A DNA stretch of 64,000 nt, taken from contig NZ_AP026738.1 in the NCBI RefSeq assembly GCF_002157685.2, forward strand, positions 2,356,001-2,420,000, read 5' to 3'. Source of the DNA: Comamonas thiooxydans. Its GTDB lineage: Bacteria > Pseudomonadota > Gammaproteobacteria > Burkholderiales > Burkholderiaceae_C. Shown in pieces: positions 43,784 to 53,172 of the stretch (its first letter is position 1; every line of letters starts with the position of its first letter). The translations under genes were made by a program, and so were the position numbers. Below the pieces are notes generated by a model, which saw only the letters and a program-made list of their open reading frames with translations, did not search any database and had not been told where the DNA came from.

Positions 43784-44500
43784 TCAGTCGCTGCCCACGA
43801 TGCCTGCGGCAAACACGGGTCCGCGCGTGCCGGGCACCCAGCCCGGGTAAATCTCCATCACTTCGGCGAACAGCGCCGAATCGATCCAGCGCTGCAGCCA
43901 GGCCTGAAGGTGGGGCCAGGGCTGCTCGTTCCACTGCGCTTCGTCGATGCGCGCGTACTGCCTAACAAAGGGGCGCAGTGCCATATCGGCCAGGCTGGGG
44001 TTCAGGCCGAACAGATAGCCGGTCTCCTCGAGCTGATCGTTCAGGGCCGCCAGCCAGGTCAGTGCATCGGCCTGGGCCTGGTTCACGGCCTCGGCGTCAT
44101 GGCGCTCGGGGTATTTGCAGCGGTCAAGAGCCTGTTTGAAGAAGCCGTCATTGCGCTCAATCAGGGCCAGCATGTCTTCCAGGCTGCCATGCGTGGGTTG
44201 CAGCCAGCCATCGGGGTCGTTGCCGCGCAGCGCATGCAGCATCACCTCCAGGCTCTGATCGATGACTTTTCCATCTTGCAGTACCAGCACGGGCACCGTG
44301 CCCTTGGGCGATGCATCGAGCAGCGCCTGCGGCTTGTTGCGCAGATTGATTTCACGCAGCTCGCAAGCCAGGCCGGCATGGGTCAGTGCCAGACGGGCGC
44401 GTATGGCATAGGGGCAGCGGCGGAAGGAGTACAGGACGGGCAGTGTGGCGGCGGCAGTCAAGGCAGGTATCTGATGAGATGAATGAAACCAAAGCGCCAT
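43784..44500 (-). CDS. Glutathione S-transferase-like protein
   Basis: A 238-residue protein with an N-terminal thioredoxin fold: LPVLYSFRRCPYAIRARLAL, where the CPYA site resembles omega-class GST, then GTVPVLVLQDGKVIDQSLEV, the cis-proline and glutathione gamma-Glu site. The C-terminal helical domain (LADMALRPFVRQYA) follows. The cysteine suggests thiol-transferase or reductive chemistry rather than classic conjugation. It is 140 bases downstream of the AmpR-like regulator gene, on the same strand. Confidence 0.87.
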   Translation of the reverse strand: MALWFHSSHQIPALTAAATLPVLYSFRRCPYAIRARLALTHAGLACELREINLRNKPQALLDASPKGTVPVLVLQDGKVIDQSLEVMLHALRGNDPDGWLQPTHGSLEDMLALIERNDGFFKQALDRCKYPERHDAEAVNQAQADALTWLAALNDQLEETGYLFGLNPSLADMALRPFVRQYARIDEAQWNEQPWPHLQAWLQRWIDSALFAEVMEIYPGWVPGTRGPVFAAGIVGSD

Positions 44501-44639
44501 GGCGCTTGCTGGGCGTGTACTGTACCCGTTGCCCTGAAGCCATGCAGACCTGTGCGGCTTAGATGGTGCAGAGGACTCACGGATTGATAGCTTGGGGCGC
44601 CTGGCATGAAATGGTTCGGACCATTCCGGGGCGGAAGCT

Positions 44640-45503
44640 TCAGTCTGTTTGCAGCTGGGTCATCAGCCATTGTCTGAAGGTTTGCAGGGCGGCGCTGGCC
44701 TGACGCGACTTGAGATAGGTCAGCCAGTAGGCGCCGGTGTCGACCTCATGGGCAAAAGGGCGCACCAGCCGGCCCTGTTGCAGCATGTGTTCGAACATGC
44801 GTGCGGGGAGCAGGGCAATGCCTGCACCCTGGGCGGCGGCCTCGGCCAGCGTCAGCGAAGAGTCGAACATGGCTCCGCGCGCCAGCGGGGCTGCCTGCTC
44901 CAAGCCAGCAAACCAGCCTTCCCATTCCTGAGTGCGATAGGAGCGCAGCAGGGTTTGCCGGGCCAGGTCGGCAGGCTCGCGCAGTTGCTGTGCCAGCATG
45001 GGGGTGCACATGGGCGAAAGCGGCGCGCGCAGCAGCATCTGCGCGTGCGTGCCATGCCAGGCACCGTCGCCAAAGCGCACGGCAGCGTCCAGTCCTTCGC
45101 CGGCCAGATCCACGCGATTGTTATTGGTCAGCAGGCGGAGGTCTATATAGGGATGCAACTGCTGGAACTGGCTCAGCCTGGGGATCAGCCAGCCTATGGC
45201 AAAAGTGCCGACCACTCCCACGGTCAGAATTTCGCGTGGTCGTGGCTCTGCCACCTGCTGAAGCGACTGCTCTATGCGCTCAAAGCTTTGTGCCACCACG
45301 GGCCACAAAGCCTGACCTTCGTCGGTCAGGGCCAGGCCGCGCGGCAGGCGGCGAAACAAAGGCTTGCCCAGGCGCTCTTCGAGATTGCGGATGTGCTGGC
45401 TGACGGCGGCCTGCGTCACATGCAGTTCCTGTGCGGCGCGGGTCAGGCTCAGATGACGGGCGGCCGCATCAAACATGCGCAAGGCGTTCAGTGGAAGCTG
45501 CAT
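44640..45503 (-). CDS. LysR-family regulator, GcvA/AmpR-like
   Basis: A 287-residue LysR protein with the GcvA/AmpR-type N-terminus (LNALRMFDAAARHLSLTRAA, VTQAAVSQHIRNLEERLG, FRRLPRGLALTDEG). The effector domain has LTVGVVGTFAIGWLIPRL and DAAVRFGDGAWHG, which match AmpR/PenR regulators. It is divergent from a class A beta-lactamase gene 113 bases away, the standard ampR-bla arrangement. Induction by cell-wall fragments is therefore expected. Confidence 0.9.
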   Translation of the reverse strand: MQLPLNALRMFDAAARHLSLTRAAQELHVTQAAVSQHIRNLEERLGKPLFRRLPRGLALTDEGQALWPVVAQSFERIEQSLQQVAEPRPREILTVGVVGTFAIGWLIPRLSQFQQLHPYIDLRLLTNNNRVDLAGEGLDAAVRFGDGAWHGTHAQMLLRAPLSPMCTPMLAQQLREPADLARQTLLRSYRTQEWEGWFAGLEQAAPLARGAMFDSSLTLAEAAAQGAGIALLPARMFEHMLQQGRLVRPFAHEVDTGAYWLTYLKSRQASAALQTFRQWLMTQLQTD

Positions 45504-45616
45504 GGGATGATGGAGGTAAAAATTTTTCTAATGGATGGCGTCAATTATTACTGCTGGTTCATACGAATCTACCGATTTATGCTTCAAACCATGGCAGTTA
45601 ACCAAAAGAGGATCTT

Positions 45617-46522
45617 ATGCAGCGACGCAGCATGCTGACAACAGGACTGGCCTTGGGTCTGGGGGCCTGGGGACTGAGCGGCTGTGCTTTTATCTCCAAG
45701 CAGCAAGCCGCAGCAGCGAAAACATTGAGCGATGAGTTGGCAGCGCTGGAGATTGAGGCCCAGGGCCGATTAGGCCTGTATGTGTTGGACACCGTCAGCG
45801 GCGCCGAGGCGGGTTGGCGCGGTGATGAGCGCTTTCCCATGTGCAGCACTTTCAAGACCTTGTTGGCTGCACGCATGCTGTATCTGGCACAGCGAGATGA
45901 AATTCGTCTGTGGCGCAAGCTCTATTACTCTCCTTCCGAAGTGGTGGCCTGGTCGCCGATATCCGAAAAGCGCGCGGGTGCCAATGGAGGCATGACGGTG
46001 CAGGAGCTGTGTGAAGCGATGGTGCTTGTCAGCGACAACACGGCGGCCAATGTGCTGTTGGAGGCCAGCGGTGGGCCGGCGGCGCTGACGCAATGGCTGC
46101 GCGAACTGGGAGACGGCACCACCCGGCTGGACCGCAACGAGCCTTCGCTGAACACTGCGCTGCCCGGCGACGAGCGCGACACTACGACACCGCAGGCCAT
46201 GGTGCAAAGTCTGCAGAAGCTGCTGCTGGGCGATGTGCTGGAGGGCTATGCCCGCGCCCTGTTGCAGCAGTGGCTGGTGGACAGCCGTACCGGTGACAAG
46301 CGCGTTCGTGCCGGCATGCCCGGCGACTGGAAGGCGGGTGGCAAGACAGGCAGCGGCGAGAGGGGCACGGCCTGCGATACGCTCATCGTCTGGCCTACTG
46401 CGCAATCTGCGCCGCTGCTGGTGACAGCCTATCTGACCGGCAGCCAGCTCGATGGGGCGGGGCGTGAAGCCGTGCTGGCCAGGGCTGGTGAAGCGATCAA
46501 GCGCTGGTATTACGCGATCTGA
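45617..46522 (+). CDS. Class A beta-lactamase, predicted TAT-exported lipoprotein
   Basis: A 301-residue serine beta-lactamase. All active-site elements are present: STFK (S77), SDN (139-141), the omega-loop RNEPSLN (E175) and KTG (243-245) followed by SGERG. The N-terminus has a twin-arginine start (QRRSMLTTGLALGLG) and a lipobox LSGC (C23), as in Burkholderia PenA. A cysteine precedes the nucleophile (MCSTFK), but no partner cysteine follows KTG, so the carbapenemase-type disulfide is absent. AAGAGGATCTT upstream is the ribosome site. Regulation by the divergent AmpR-like gene is likely. Confidence 0.93.
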   Translation: MQRRSMLTTGLALGLGAWGLSGCAFISKQQAAAAKTLSDELAALEIEAQGRLGLYVLDTVSGAEAGWRGDERFPMCSTFKTLLAARMLYLAQRDEIRLWRKLYYSPSEVVAWSPISEKRAGANGGMTVQELCEAMVLVSDNTAANVLLEASGGPAALTQWLRELGDGTTRLDRNEPSLNTALPGDERDTTTPQAMVQSLQKLLLGDVLEGYARALLQQWLVDSRTGDKRVRAGMPGDWKAGGKTGSGERGTACDTLIVWPTAQSAPLLVTAYLTGSQLDGAGREAVLARAGEAIKRWYYAI

Positions 46523-46603
46523 TCAGCGAAGGAGCCGCAGGTTCAAAGCCTGTCACGACGCCGGCTCTGCATTGATGCGAAGAGGCGTCGAGATTTTTCA
46601 TTT

Positions 46604-46622
46604 AATGAGATTGATTCTCATT
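46604..46622. promoter_or_regulatory. Fur box upstream of fecI-like sigma factor
   Basis: AATGAGA and TCTCATT are perfect inverted arms around TTGAT, matching the 19-bp Fur consensus form. The site lies about 100 bases before the sigma factor start and should repress it when iron is plentiful. Confidence 0.8.
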
Positions 46623-46720
46623 TTCTGGTAGAGTCTGCGCTTTCCCGCTCCATCGCTGCATGTTTTGCGGCCGATTCCAGAGCCTGGGCGGCATGCCTCG
46701 CAAGAGGTCGAGGTGTACCC

Positions 46721-47188
46721 GTGGTTGCGCACTATTACGCAGAACTCGTCAGTTTCTTTGCTCGTTCGCTCAATAGCCGGGATGCGGCTGCGGATGTCGT
46801 GCAGGAAAGCTATGCCCGCGTCTTTGCCATGCAGTCGCGAGAGCTTGCGGTACGGGATTTGCGAGCACTGCTGTTTCGTACCGGCAAGAACATTGTGATC
46901 GACGATGCGCGCCGCCGCGCTGCAGAAGCCCGCATGCTGGAGACCTTGGCGGTGGTGGGGGGCGACGAGGCACCCTCGGCCGAGCGTCAGATGCAAGGGC
47001 GACAGCAACTGGTCTTGCTGTCACGGCGCTTGCAAGCCATGCCGCGCAAGCGCCGCGAGGTGTTTGTGCTGGTGCGCATCTATGGCTTCAGTCATGCCGA
47101 GGCAGCAGCGCATATGAATATCAGCGAAGCCGCCATCGAAAAACATGTGGTGCGTGCCGTCTGCGATTGCATGGGGTTCAAGTCATGA
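46721..47188 (+). CDS. FecI-type ECF sigma factor
   Basis: A 155-residue sigma-70 ECF protein starting at GTG 46721 (GAGG eight bases upstream). Region 2 is AELVSFFARSLNSRDAAADVVQESYARVF; region 4 is RRLQAMPRKRREVFVLVRIY with helix GFSHAEAAAHMNISEAAIEKHVVRA. It directs RNA polymerase to the downstream receptor promoter when activated by its FecR partner. It overlaps the FecR gene by four bases and is preceded by a Fur box. Confidence 0.92.
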   Translation: MVAHYYAELVSFFARSLNSRDAAADVVQESYARVFAMQSRELAVRDLRALLFRTGKNIVIDDARRRAAEARMLETLAVVGGDEAPSAERQMQGRQQLVLLSRRLQAMPRKRREVFVLVRIYGFSHAEAAAHMNISEAAIEKHVVRAVCDCMGFKS

Positions 47189-48168
47189 AGGCCGAGATGC
47201 CCGAGCGTAAACGGCTGGAATACGCCTTGTTGCTGATTGCTCGCCAGCATGGCGCAAGTACCGAAGCAGCGCAGGCGGCCGCAGAGGCGCTGGGACGCTG
47301 GCGTGCCAGTGAGCCCGCGAATGAGCTGGCGGCCCAGGCTGCCATGGTGGGCTGGGCGCAGACTGAGGGCAGTGCTTTGCAAGGTGAGATGCCCATGCCC
47401 GCCACCCAGTCGGCGCGTGCGCAGCAGACGCGCCGTCGCGCGCTGTCCGTGCTGGGGGTGGCTGGTGTGGCGGGCCTGGCCGGCATGCTCGGCCGCTGGC
47501 ATTGGCTGCAGCCACTGGAGCAGATGGCGCTGCATACAGGCCATGGACAGCAATTGAGCCGCCATCTGGCCGATGGCAGCCAGCTCGATCTGGCACCTGG
47601 CACCGATGCCTCGGTGCTGCTGTACCGACAGCGCCGCGAGGTTCATCTGCAGCAGGGCGAAATCCGGCTCAATGTAGCTCATGACGCAAAGCGTCCCCTC
47701 GAAGTGCACACGGCACTGGGCCGCGTGCGTGTGCTGGGCACGGTTTTCTCCGTGGCGCTGCGGCCTGCCGGCCTGCAGGTCAGCGTTGCTCAGGGGCGTG
47801 TGGCAGTGTGGAAGCAGGGCGGCATGGCCGATCGCCCCCCCGACGCACTCCTGAGCGCAGGCCAGGGCTTGCGCCTGGATGCAGAAGGCCAGCTTGCCCC
47901 TTACTCCCTGAACGCGGCGGATGTGGGCGCCTGGCGTGAAGGCTGGCTGGTGTTTGACCACACGCCACTGCCTGAGGTCGTGGCGCGCTGGAATGACTAC
48001 CTGGCCCAGCCGATGGTGCTGGACGATGCAGCTTCTCTGCAAGCCCTGCGATTGACCGGCAGCTTCAAGCTGCGCGAGCCTGCCATCTTCATCGCCAGCC
48101 TGTCGCGCTCCCTGCCGGTGCGGGTGCAGTCACTGCCCGATGGCAGAGTCGTCATCCACCGGCGCTGA
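47185..48168 (+). CDS. FecR-family anti-sigma/sigma regulator
   Basis: A 327-residue inner-membrane protein. The N-terminal cytoplasmic DUF4880 part (ERKRLEYALLLIARQHGAST) is followed by a transmembrane helix (RRRALSVLGVAGVAGLAGML) and the periplasmic FecR domain (HLADGSQLDLAPGTDASVLL, VLGTVFSVAL, then LPEVVARWNDYL). It senses the loaded TonB receptor through the receptor's STN domain and controls the sigma factor. Confidence 0.92.
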   Translation: MKAEMPERKRLEYALLLIARQHGASTEAAQAAAEALGRWRASEPANELAAQAAMVGWAQTEGSALQGEMPMPATQSARAQQTRRRALSVLGVAGVAGLAGMLGRWHWLQPLEQMALHTGHGQQLSRHLADGSQLDLAPGTDASVLLYRQRREVHLQQGEIRLNVAHDAKRPLEVHTALGRVRVLGTVFSVALRPAGLQVSVAQGRVAVWKQGGMADRPPDALLSAGQGLRLDAEGQLAPYSLNAADVGAWREGWLVFDHTPLPEVVARWNDYLAQPMVLDDAASLQALRLTGSFKLREPAIFIASLSRSLPVRVQSLPDGRVVIHRR

Positions 48169-48268
48169 GGGCTGGCCTGGACGGCTGAAAATTTTTTGTC
48201 CGGTACAAGCCGTTTCATGCGTCTTCACTGTGAAAGCACTTTGACAAGCAATTCACAGGACGTATTTG

Positions 48269-50851
48269 ATGAAAAGAAATCACTCTCATTTTTCTTCTAA
48301 CCAAGGGAAGGGTTTGGCTGCGGGTTCGCATGGTGGCAGTCTGCGCAGCGTGGCTCTGGCCAGTGCCATGGCCGGTCTGGCATGGTCAGCTCTGGCGGTG
48401 TTGCCAACGGCTCATGCCCAGAGCGCCAGCAGCCAGACGGCCATGTCCACATCGCGCAGCCTTAGCTTGCCTGCGCAGCCCCTGGGACAGGCATTGAATG
48501 CACTGGCCCGCACCTGGGGCGTGTCGGTCTCGGTCGATGCGGCCTTGGTGGAGGGCCGCACGGCGCCGGCACTGCAAGGCGTTCATACCTTGAACGAGGC
48601 GTTGGGCAAGGCACTGACTGGGAGCGGGCTGGAAGCCGTACCTGCCGGGTCGGCCATCACCGTGCGCCGCCACAGCAGCCAGACCGGCATGCTGGGCGAG
48701 GTGACGGTGACCGCGCAGGCAGAACGCGAAGCCACAGAGGGCAGCGGCTCGTATGCCGCCTCATATGTGTCCCTGGGCAAAGGGCAGGACATCCGCGAGA
48801 CACCACAGTCGATCTCGGTGGTGACGCGCCAGCGCATTGAAGACCAGGCCATGAGCAATGTGGGGGAAGTGATGCAGCAGACCACCGGCGTGACGGTGGA
48901 CTATGGCGGGGCGGGGGGGCTGGGCGGTGCGGCCACCAAGTTTCTGTCGCGCGGCTTCGAGATCAGTAATGTGCAGATCGACGGTGCCAGCGTGGATGCC
49001 TTCAGCCAGCAGCTGTTCGACCCCAATCTGGCCATGTATGACAGCGTGCAGGTGGTGCGCGGCGCCAACGGGCTGTTCAGCGGCAATGGGGAGCCTGGCG
49101 GTGCCATCAATCTGGTGCGCAAGCGTCCCACAACGCAAAAGCAGATTCTGGGCTCGGTGGGCGTCGGCAGCTGGAGTCGCAAACAGGCCGAGCTGGATGT
49201 TGCGGGTCCGTTGAATGAAGCAGGCAGCCTGCGTGGTCGTGCCGTGCTCGCGCATTCGGACAAGAACTTCTTCTATCGTGGAGCGGATTCGCAAAACAGC
49301 TTGCTCTACGGCATTCTGGAGGCCGATGTGACCAGCTCCACGCGTGTGAGCCTGGGAGCCAGCTACGACAAGCTCAAGGCCACTCCCTGGCGCGAAGGCC
49401 TGCCGCGTGCCGCCAATGGCGATGATCTGAAGCTGTCCCGCAAAACCGCGCTGATGGCGGGCTGGAGCCACTACGACAAGAGCGCCAAGGAAGTTTTTGC
49501 GCAGCTCGACCAGCAACTGGCGGGGGACTGGAAGCTCAAGGCTCAAGTCAATTATCAGAAGGTGGACAGCGATGCGCGGCTGGCCAGCCTCAGCGGGGCT
49601 GTCGATCCGGTCACAGGTCTGGGCGCCAACTGGACCGGCTTTTCCAACGATTTTCGTTCGGAGAAAAAAAGCCTGGATGTGCATGCCAGCGGCCCGTTCT
49701 CGTTATTCGGCCGCAAGCACCGCTTGCTGCTCGGTGCGGACTGGAGCAAGGTGCGTGACGATCAGGACACTTACTACTCCGAGATGGACACGCCGCTTTC
49801 GCTGACCAATGTCTACGAGTTCGATCCCGGCAGAATTCCCCCGGCTGCAAGCGAGCGCAAGACACGCAGCTACCCGGGCTACGGCGCCACACAAAAAGGC
49901 TTCTATGGTCGTGCCAACCTGAGCCTGACGGATCAGCTCACCGCCATTGTCGGAGGGCGCTATGCCAGCTACTCCTACGACACCCCATACATCAACTACA
50001 ACGCCGATGGCAGTGTTCGGGCCAGCGGTCGCGAATACTACAGCGAAAGCGGCATCTTCACTCCCTATGCGGGCCTGGTCTATGACCTGGGCAAGCAGTG
50101 GACGGCCTATGGCAGCGTGACCGAGATCCACAAGTCGCAGGCCAATATGCTGGCCGGGCCGGCACCAGGCGCTGCGCTGGACCCGATCAAGGGCCGCAGC
50201 TTCGAGCTGGGCATGAAGGGGGAGCTCGCCGATGGCAAGCTCAATACTGCGCTGGCCTTGTACCGTATCGAGCGCAAGGGGCAGGCGGTGCGTGATCCAC
50301 GTTATCCGGATACGGATGTGGGGAATCTGGGTCTGAGCTGCTGCTATGTCGCGCAGGGCAAGATCATCAGCCAGGGCGTGGACATGGAAGTGAGCGGTCA
50401 GCTGGCGCAGGGCTGGCAGCTGTTTGCCGGCTATACCTACAACCACAATCGCAACAAGACCGACCCGTCGCAACTGGTCTATAGCTCCATCACACCCAAG
50501 CATCTGTTCAAGCTGTGGAGCACCTATCAGCTGCAGGGCCAGCTCTCGCCATGGACGGTGGGCGGTGGCGTGACGCTGCAAAGCGCCACCTATGTCAGCG
50601 GCACGGCCAACAGCTACAACCCGGCATCGGGCCAATACGATGGCGATGCCGTTCCCTTCCGTTTCACCCAGGCTGGCTACGCCGTCTGGGGCGCCAGCGT
50701 GCAATACCGCATCAATCGCAACTGGTCGGCTGCACTCAATGTGCACAATCTGTTCGACAAGTCTTACTACAAGACGGTTGGGACCTCGGGCAGCGGCAAC
50801 TGGTATGGCGAGCCGCGCAGCGTGCTGCTGACCTTGCGTGGCGCGTTCTGA
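48269..50851 (+). CDS. TonB-dependent siderophore receptor with STN signalling domain
   Basis: An 860-residue outer-membrane receptor. The signal peptide ends at AHAQS. The STN domain (SLSLPAQPLGQALNALARTW to VHTLNEALGKAL) spans about residues 65-130. The TonB box region (GEVTVTAQ) follows, then the plug (RETPQSISVVTRQRIEDQ, FLSRGFEISNVQIDG, VQVVRGANGLFSGNGEPGG) and a barrel ending LRGAF. It matches FpvA/FhuE-type ferric siderophore receptors that signal through FecR. The start ATG 48269 follows AGGA at 48257-48260. Confidence 0.94.
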   Translation: MKRNHSHFSSNQGKGLAAGSHGGSLRSVALASAMAGLAWSALAVLPTAHAQSASSQTAMSTSRSLSLPAQPLGQALNALARTWGVSVSVDAALVEGRTAPALQGVHTLNEALGKALTGSGLEAVPAGSAITVRRHSSQTGMLGEVTVTAQAEREATEGSGSYAASYVSLGKGQDIRETPQSISVVTRQRIEDQAMSNVGEVMQQTTGVTVDYGGAGGLGGAATKFLSRGFEISNVQIDGASVDAFSQQLFDPNLAMYDSVQVVRGANGLFSGNGEPGGAINLVRKRPTTQKQILGSVGVGSWSRKQAELDVAGPLNEAGSLRGRAVLAHSDKNFFYRGADSQNSLLYGILEADVTSSTRVSLGASYDKLKATPWREGLPRAANGDDLKLSRKTALMAGWSHYDKSAKEVFAQLDQQLAGDWKLKAQVNYQKVDSDARLASLSGAVDPVTGLGANWTGFSNDFRSEKKSLDVHASGPFSLFGRKHRLLLGADWSKVRDDQDTYYSEMDTPLSLTNVYEFDPGRIPPAASERKTRSYPGYGATQKGFYGRANLSLTDQLTAIVGGRYASYSYDTPYINYNADGSVRASGREYYSESGIFTPYAGLVYDLGKQWTAYGSVTEIHKSQANMLAGPAPGAALDPIKGRSFELGMKGELADGKLNTALALYRIERKGQAVRDPRYPDTDVGNLGLSCCYVAQGKIISQGVDMEVSGQLAQGWQLFAGYTYNHNRNKTDPSQLVYSSITPKHLFKLWSTYQLQGQLSPWTVGGGVTLQSATYVSGTANSYNPASGQYDGDAVPFRFTQAGYAVWGASVQYRINRNWSAALNVHNLFDKSYYKTVGTSGSGNWYGEPRSVLLTLRGAF

Positions 50852-50861
50852 GCGGGCCGAC

Positions 50862-52502
50862 ATGAGCGGCAAGCCAGCATCCCGGCCCGGACTTCGCCAG
50901 ACCATGTCATGGCTGCACACCTGGTGTGGCCTGGTGTGCGGCTGGCTGCTCTGCGCCATTTTTCTGACAGGCTCGATCAGCGTGTTCCGTGAGCCCATCA
51001 CGCTGTGGATGCAGGGTGCACCTTTGGAGGGCAGCGGCCAGCAGCCGCTTTCTCGGGAAGAGCGTCTGCTGGCCTTGCGGCTGGCCGAGCAGCACCTGGG
51101 AAAGACGGCGCCGGATGCCGACATCTGGCGCATCGGTCTGCCGCTGCACACCGGCGAGGGCGTCAAGGTATTCGCGCGTTCCCAGGACGGCGATCTGCAG
51201 GCCAACCTGCATGTGCAGACGGGCGAAGTCCTGCCCGAACCAGCCATGCGTCAGACCGAGGGCGGCCGGCATTTCATGTCCTTTCACTATTCTCTCCAGG
51301 GCGGTATCGCGGGCTTCTGGGTGGTGGGACTGGTCTCGATGTGCATGATGGTGGCGCTGGTCTCGGGCGTGATCGTGCACCGTCGCATCTTCCAGGACTT
51401 CTTCACCTTCCGGCCCGGCAAGGGGCAGCGTTCCTGGCTGGATGCGCACAACGCATCGGCCGTGCTCACGCTGCCGTTTCTGTTCATGATCGTCTACACC
51501 GGACTCGCGCATTTCTACACCAGCTATATGCCCTGGCCGCTGCAATCGCTATATGGGAAGGACCGTTCGGCCTACAGCCGCTACGAGTCCGAGTTGAAGG
51601 CCAGGCCCGAGGTGAAAGCGGCTTCAGATGCGCCTGCGAAGGCTGGTGCGGATCTTGTCGGCCTTGCGCAGCAGGCCCAGTCCCTGCTGACGGAGCCTGT
51701 TGTGGGTGTGGTGGTGCAGCGACCTGAAGGTGCGCCAGCCACGGTACGCTTCACGGAAGGGAGGCCGGATACGGCAGCGACGCGCCGAATGGTCAACAGC
51801 GCCAATTCACTAATCCTTGATGCCGCCAGCGGTCGCTTGCTGCAAGCACCAAACGATCCCTCCCCCGGCAATCTGGCGACTGACACCTATCCCGTCATCA
51901 GCGCGCTGCATCTGGTCACCTTTGGTGGCTGGACGATGAAGTGGCTGTACTTTGTCCTGGGCCTAGTCGGCACGGCAATGATTGCCAGCGGATCGATATT
52001 GTTTGCGGTCAAGCGCCGTGCAAGAAGCGGTAATGAATGGGGTGTGGCCACGCATTCCATGTACCGCTGTATCGACGCGCTCAATGTGGCAGCGCTGGCA
52101 GGCTCGGCACTGGCGTCGATTGCCTATCTCTACGGCAACCGCCTGCTGCCGCTGGCGCTGGAGCCGCGCTCCGGCTGGGAAATCCGCGTGTTCTTTGCCG
52201 TCTGGGCATTGAGCCTGCTGCATGCGCTGCTGCGCACGGCGCGCCAGGCCTGGTGCGAACAGCTATGGATGCTGGCCTTGCTGTGCCTGGGCTTGCCGCT
52301 GCTCAATGCCATGACTACAGGCCAGCACCTGCTGCTGTACCTGGCCCAGGGCGATGGTCAGCGGGCCGGGCTGGAGCTGACCTGCATGGCGCTGGGCCTG
52401 CTGGTGGCCTGGGGGGCATGGCGGCATGAAAAGTCGTGGCGTAGCAAGAGCGTGAAGCAGCAGCGTGCGGGCCGTGGCGCGGTTACGGGAGGTCTCACAT
52501 GA
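50862..52502 (+). CDS. PepSY-associated transmembrane protein (siderophore-iron reduction)
   Basis: A 546-residue inner-membrane protein with PepSY_TM architecture. An N-terminal helix holds SWLHTWCGLVCGWLLCAIFL and the histidine-containing HRRIFQDFFTFRPGK and QRSWLDAHNASAVLTLPFLF segments; further helices fill the C-terminal third. Proteins of this family (FpvG/PiuB-like) reduce or release iron from ferri-siderophores at the cytoplasmic membrane. It begins ten bases after the receptor stop and overlaps the next gene by four bases. Confidence 0.87.
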   Translation: MSGKPASRPGLRQTMSWLHTWCGLVCGWLLCAIFLTGSISVFREPITLWMQGAPLEGSGQQPLSREERLLALRLAEQHLGKTAPDADIWRIGLPLHTGEGVKVFARSQDGDLQANLHVQTGEVLPEPAMRQTEGGRHFMSFHYSLQGGIAGFWVVGLVSMCMMVALVSGVIVHRRIFQDFFTFRPGKGQRSWLDAHNASAVLTLPFLFMIVYTGLAHFYTSYMPWPLQSLYGKDRSAYSRYESELKARPEVKAASDAPAKAGADLVGLAQQAQSLLTEPVVGVVVQRPEGAPATVRFTEGRPDTAATRRMVNSANSLILDAASGRLLQAPNDPSPGNLATDTYPVISALHLVTFGGWTMKWLYFVLGLVGTAMIASGSILFAVKRRARSGNEWGVATHSMYRCIDALNVAALAGSALASIAYLYGNRLLPLALEPRSGWEIRVFFAVWALSLLHALLRTARQAWCEQLWMLALLCLGLPLLNAMTTGQHLLLYLAQGDGQRAGLELTCMALGLLVAWGAWRHEKSWRSKSVKQQRAGRGAVTGGLT

Positions 52503-52819
52503 AAGCGGCGGCAATAATGACCAGGGCACAGACCAAGCGCTATCGCTGGGCTGTGCTGCTGCGCGTGCTGATGGCCACGCTGGGCGGCTATGCGCTCACG
52601 GCGCTGGCCTGCACCGTGATGGCCCATGCGCTTGTGGCCGTGGGTGCCATGCCGCGTGCACCAGCGGTGCTGTTATCCACCTTGATCAGCTTTTTGCTCT
52701 ACACCGCAGTGGCGCTCTGGATCTTCCATGTGCGCAGCCTGCTGCGCGTGATGGCCTGGATGGCGGGCTCGGCTGCCTTGTTGACGGCTGCGCTGCAGGC
52801 GCTGAAAGGTGTGGCATGA
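52499..52819 (+). CDS. Small membrane protein of iron-uptake operon (DUF3649-like)
   Basis: A 106-residue protein with three hydrophobic helices (LRVLMATLGGYALTALACTV, VLLSTLISFLLYTAVALWIF and VMAWMAGSAALLTAALQAL). Family assignment to DUF3649 is from pattern and position, because this small protein usually follows PepSY iron reductases. It overlaps both neighbours by four bases. The function is unknown. Confidence 0.75.
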   Translation: MKAAAIMTRAQTKRYRWAVLLRVLMATLGGYALTALACTVMAHALVAVGAMPRAPAVLLSTLISFLLYTAVALWIFHVRSLLRVMAWMAGSAALLTAALQALKGVA

Positions 52820-53172
52820 GTCTGTGGCAAGTGATGCTCTGCGCCCTGGCGCTGTGCCTGGCAGGCATGCTGGTGCTGAGCCAGGCGATGGATAGGCATT
52901 GCGATCAGCTTGTATCGCGCGGCGAGCCCGGGCCGGCGCTGCGGGTTGTGCTGCGCCTGGCGGGGGCCGCGCTGATGCTGCTGGCGCTGCGGCACTGCAT
53001 GGATTGCTGGGGTGGCGCGGTGGGAATAGTCGTCTGGCTGGGCTGCCTCAGTGTGGCCGCGCTAGCGGTCGCATGGCTGCTCGCCTATATGCCTCGGCAG
53101 GGTGCGGTGTTTGCGGCCATGGGTGGCCTGGGCGCCTTGGCATGGACGATTCTGGCGGACCCAATGCGATGA
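52816..53172 (+). CDS. Small membrane protein of iron-uptake operon (DUF3325-like)
   Basis: A 118-residue protein with four hydrophobic segments and the conserved-looking LSQAMDRHCDQLV near the N-terminus and RHCMDCWGGAVGIVVWLGCL in the middle. DUF3325 proteins commonly close fecI-fecR-receptor-PepSY operons. The start overlaps the preceding stop by four bases. The histidine/cysteine residues at the membrane edge could matter for metal or heme handling, but this is unproven. Confidence 0.75.
   Translation: MSLWQVMLCALALCLAGMLVLSQAMDRHCDQLVSRGEPGPALRVVLRLAGAALMLLALRHCMDCWGGAVGIVVWLGCLSVAALAVAWLLAYMPRQGAVFAAMGGLGALAWTILADPMR

Noticed and set aside
45830..46380. Carbapenemase-type disulfide in the beta-lactamase
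   Set aside because: The cysteine before the nucleophile is present, but the residues after KTG are SGERG, without the partner cysteine.
49703..51247. Long minus-strand open frame of about 514 codons
   Set aside because: Antisense shadow of the siderophore receptor and PepSY gene.
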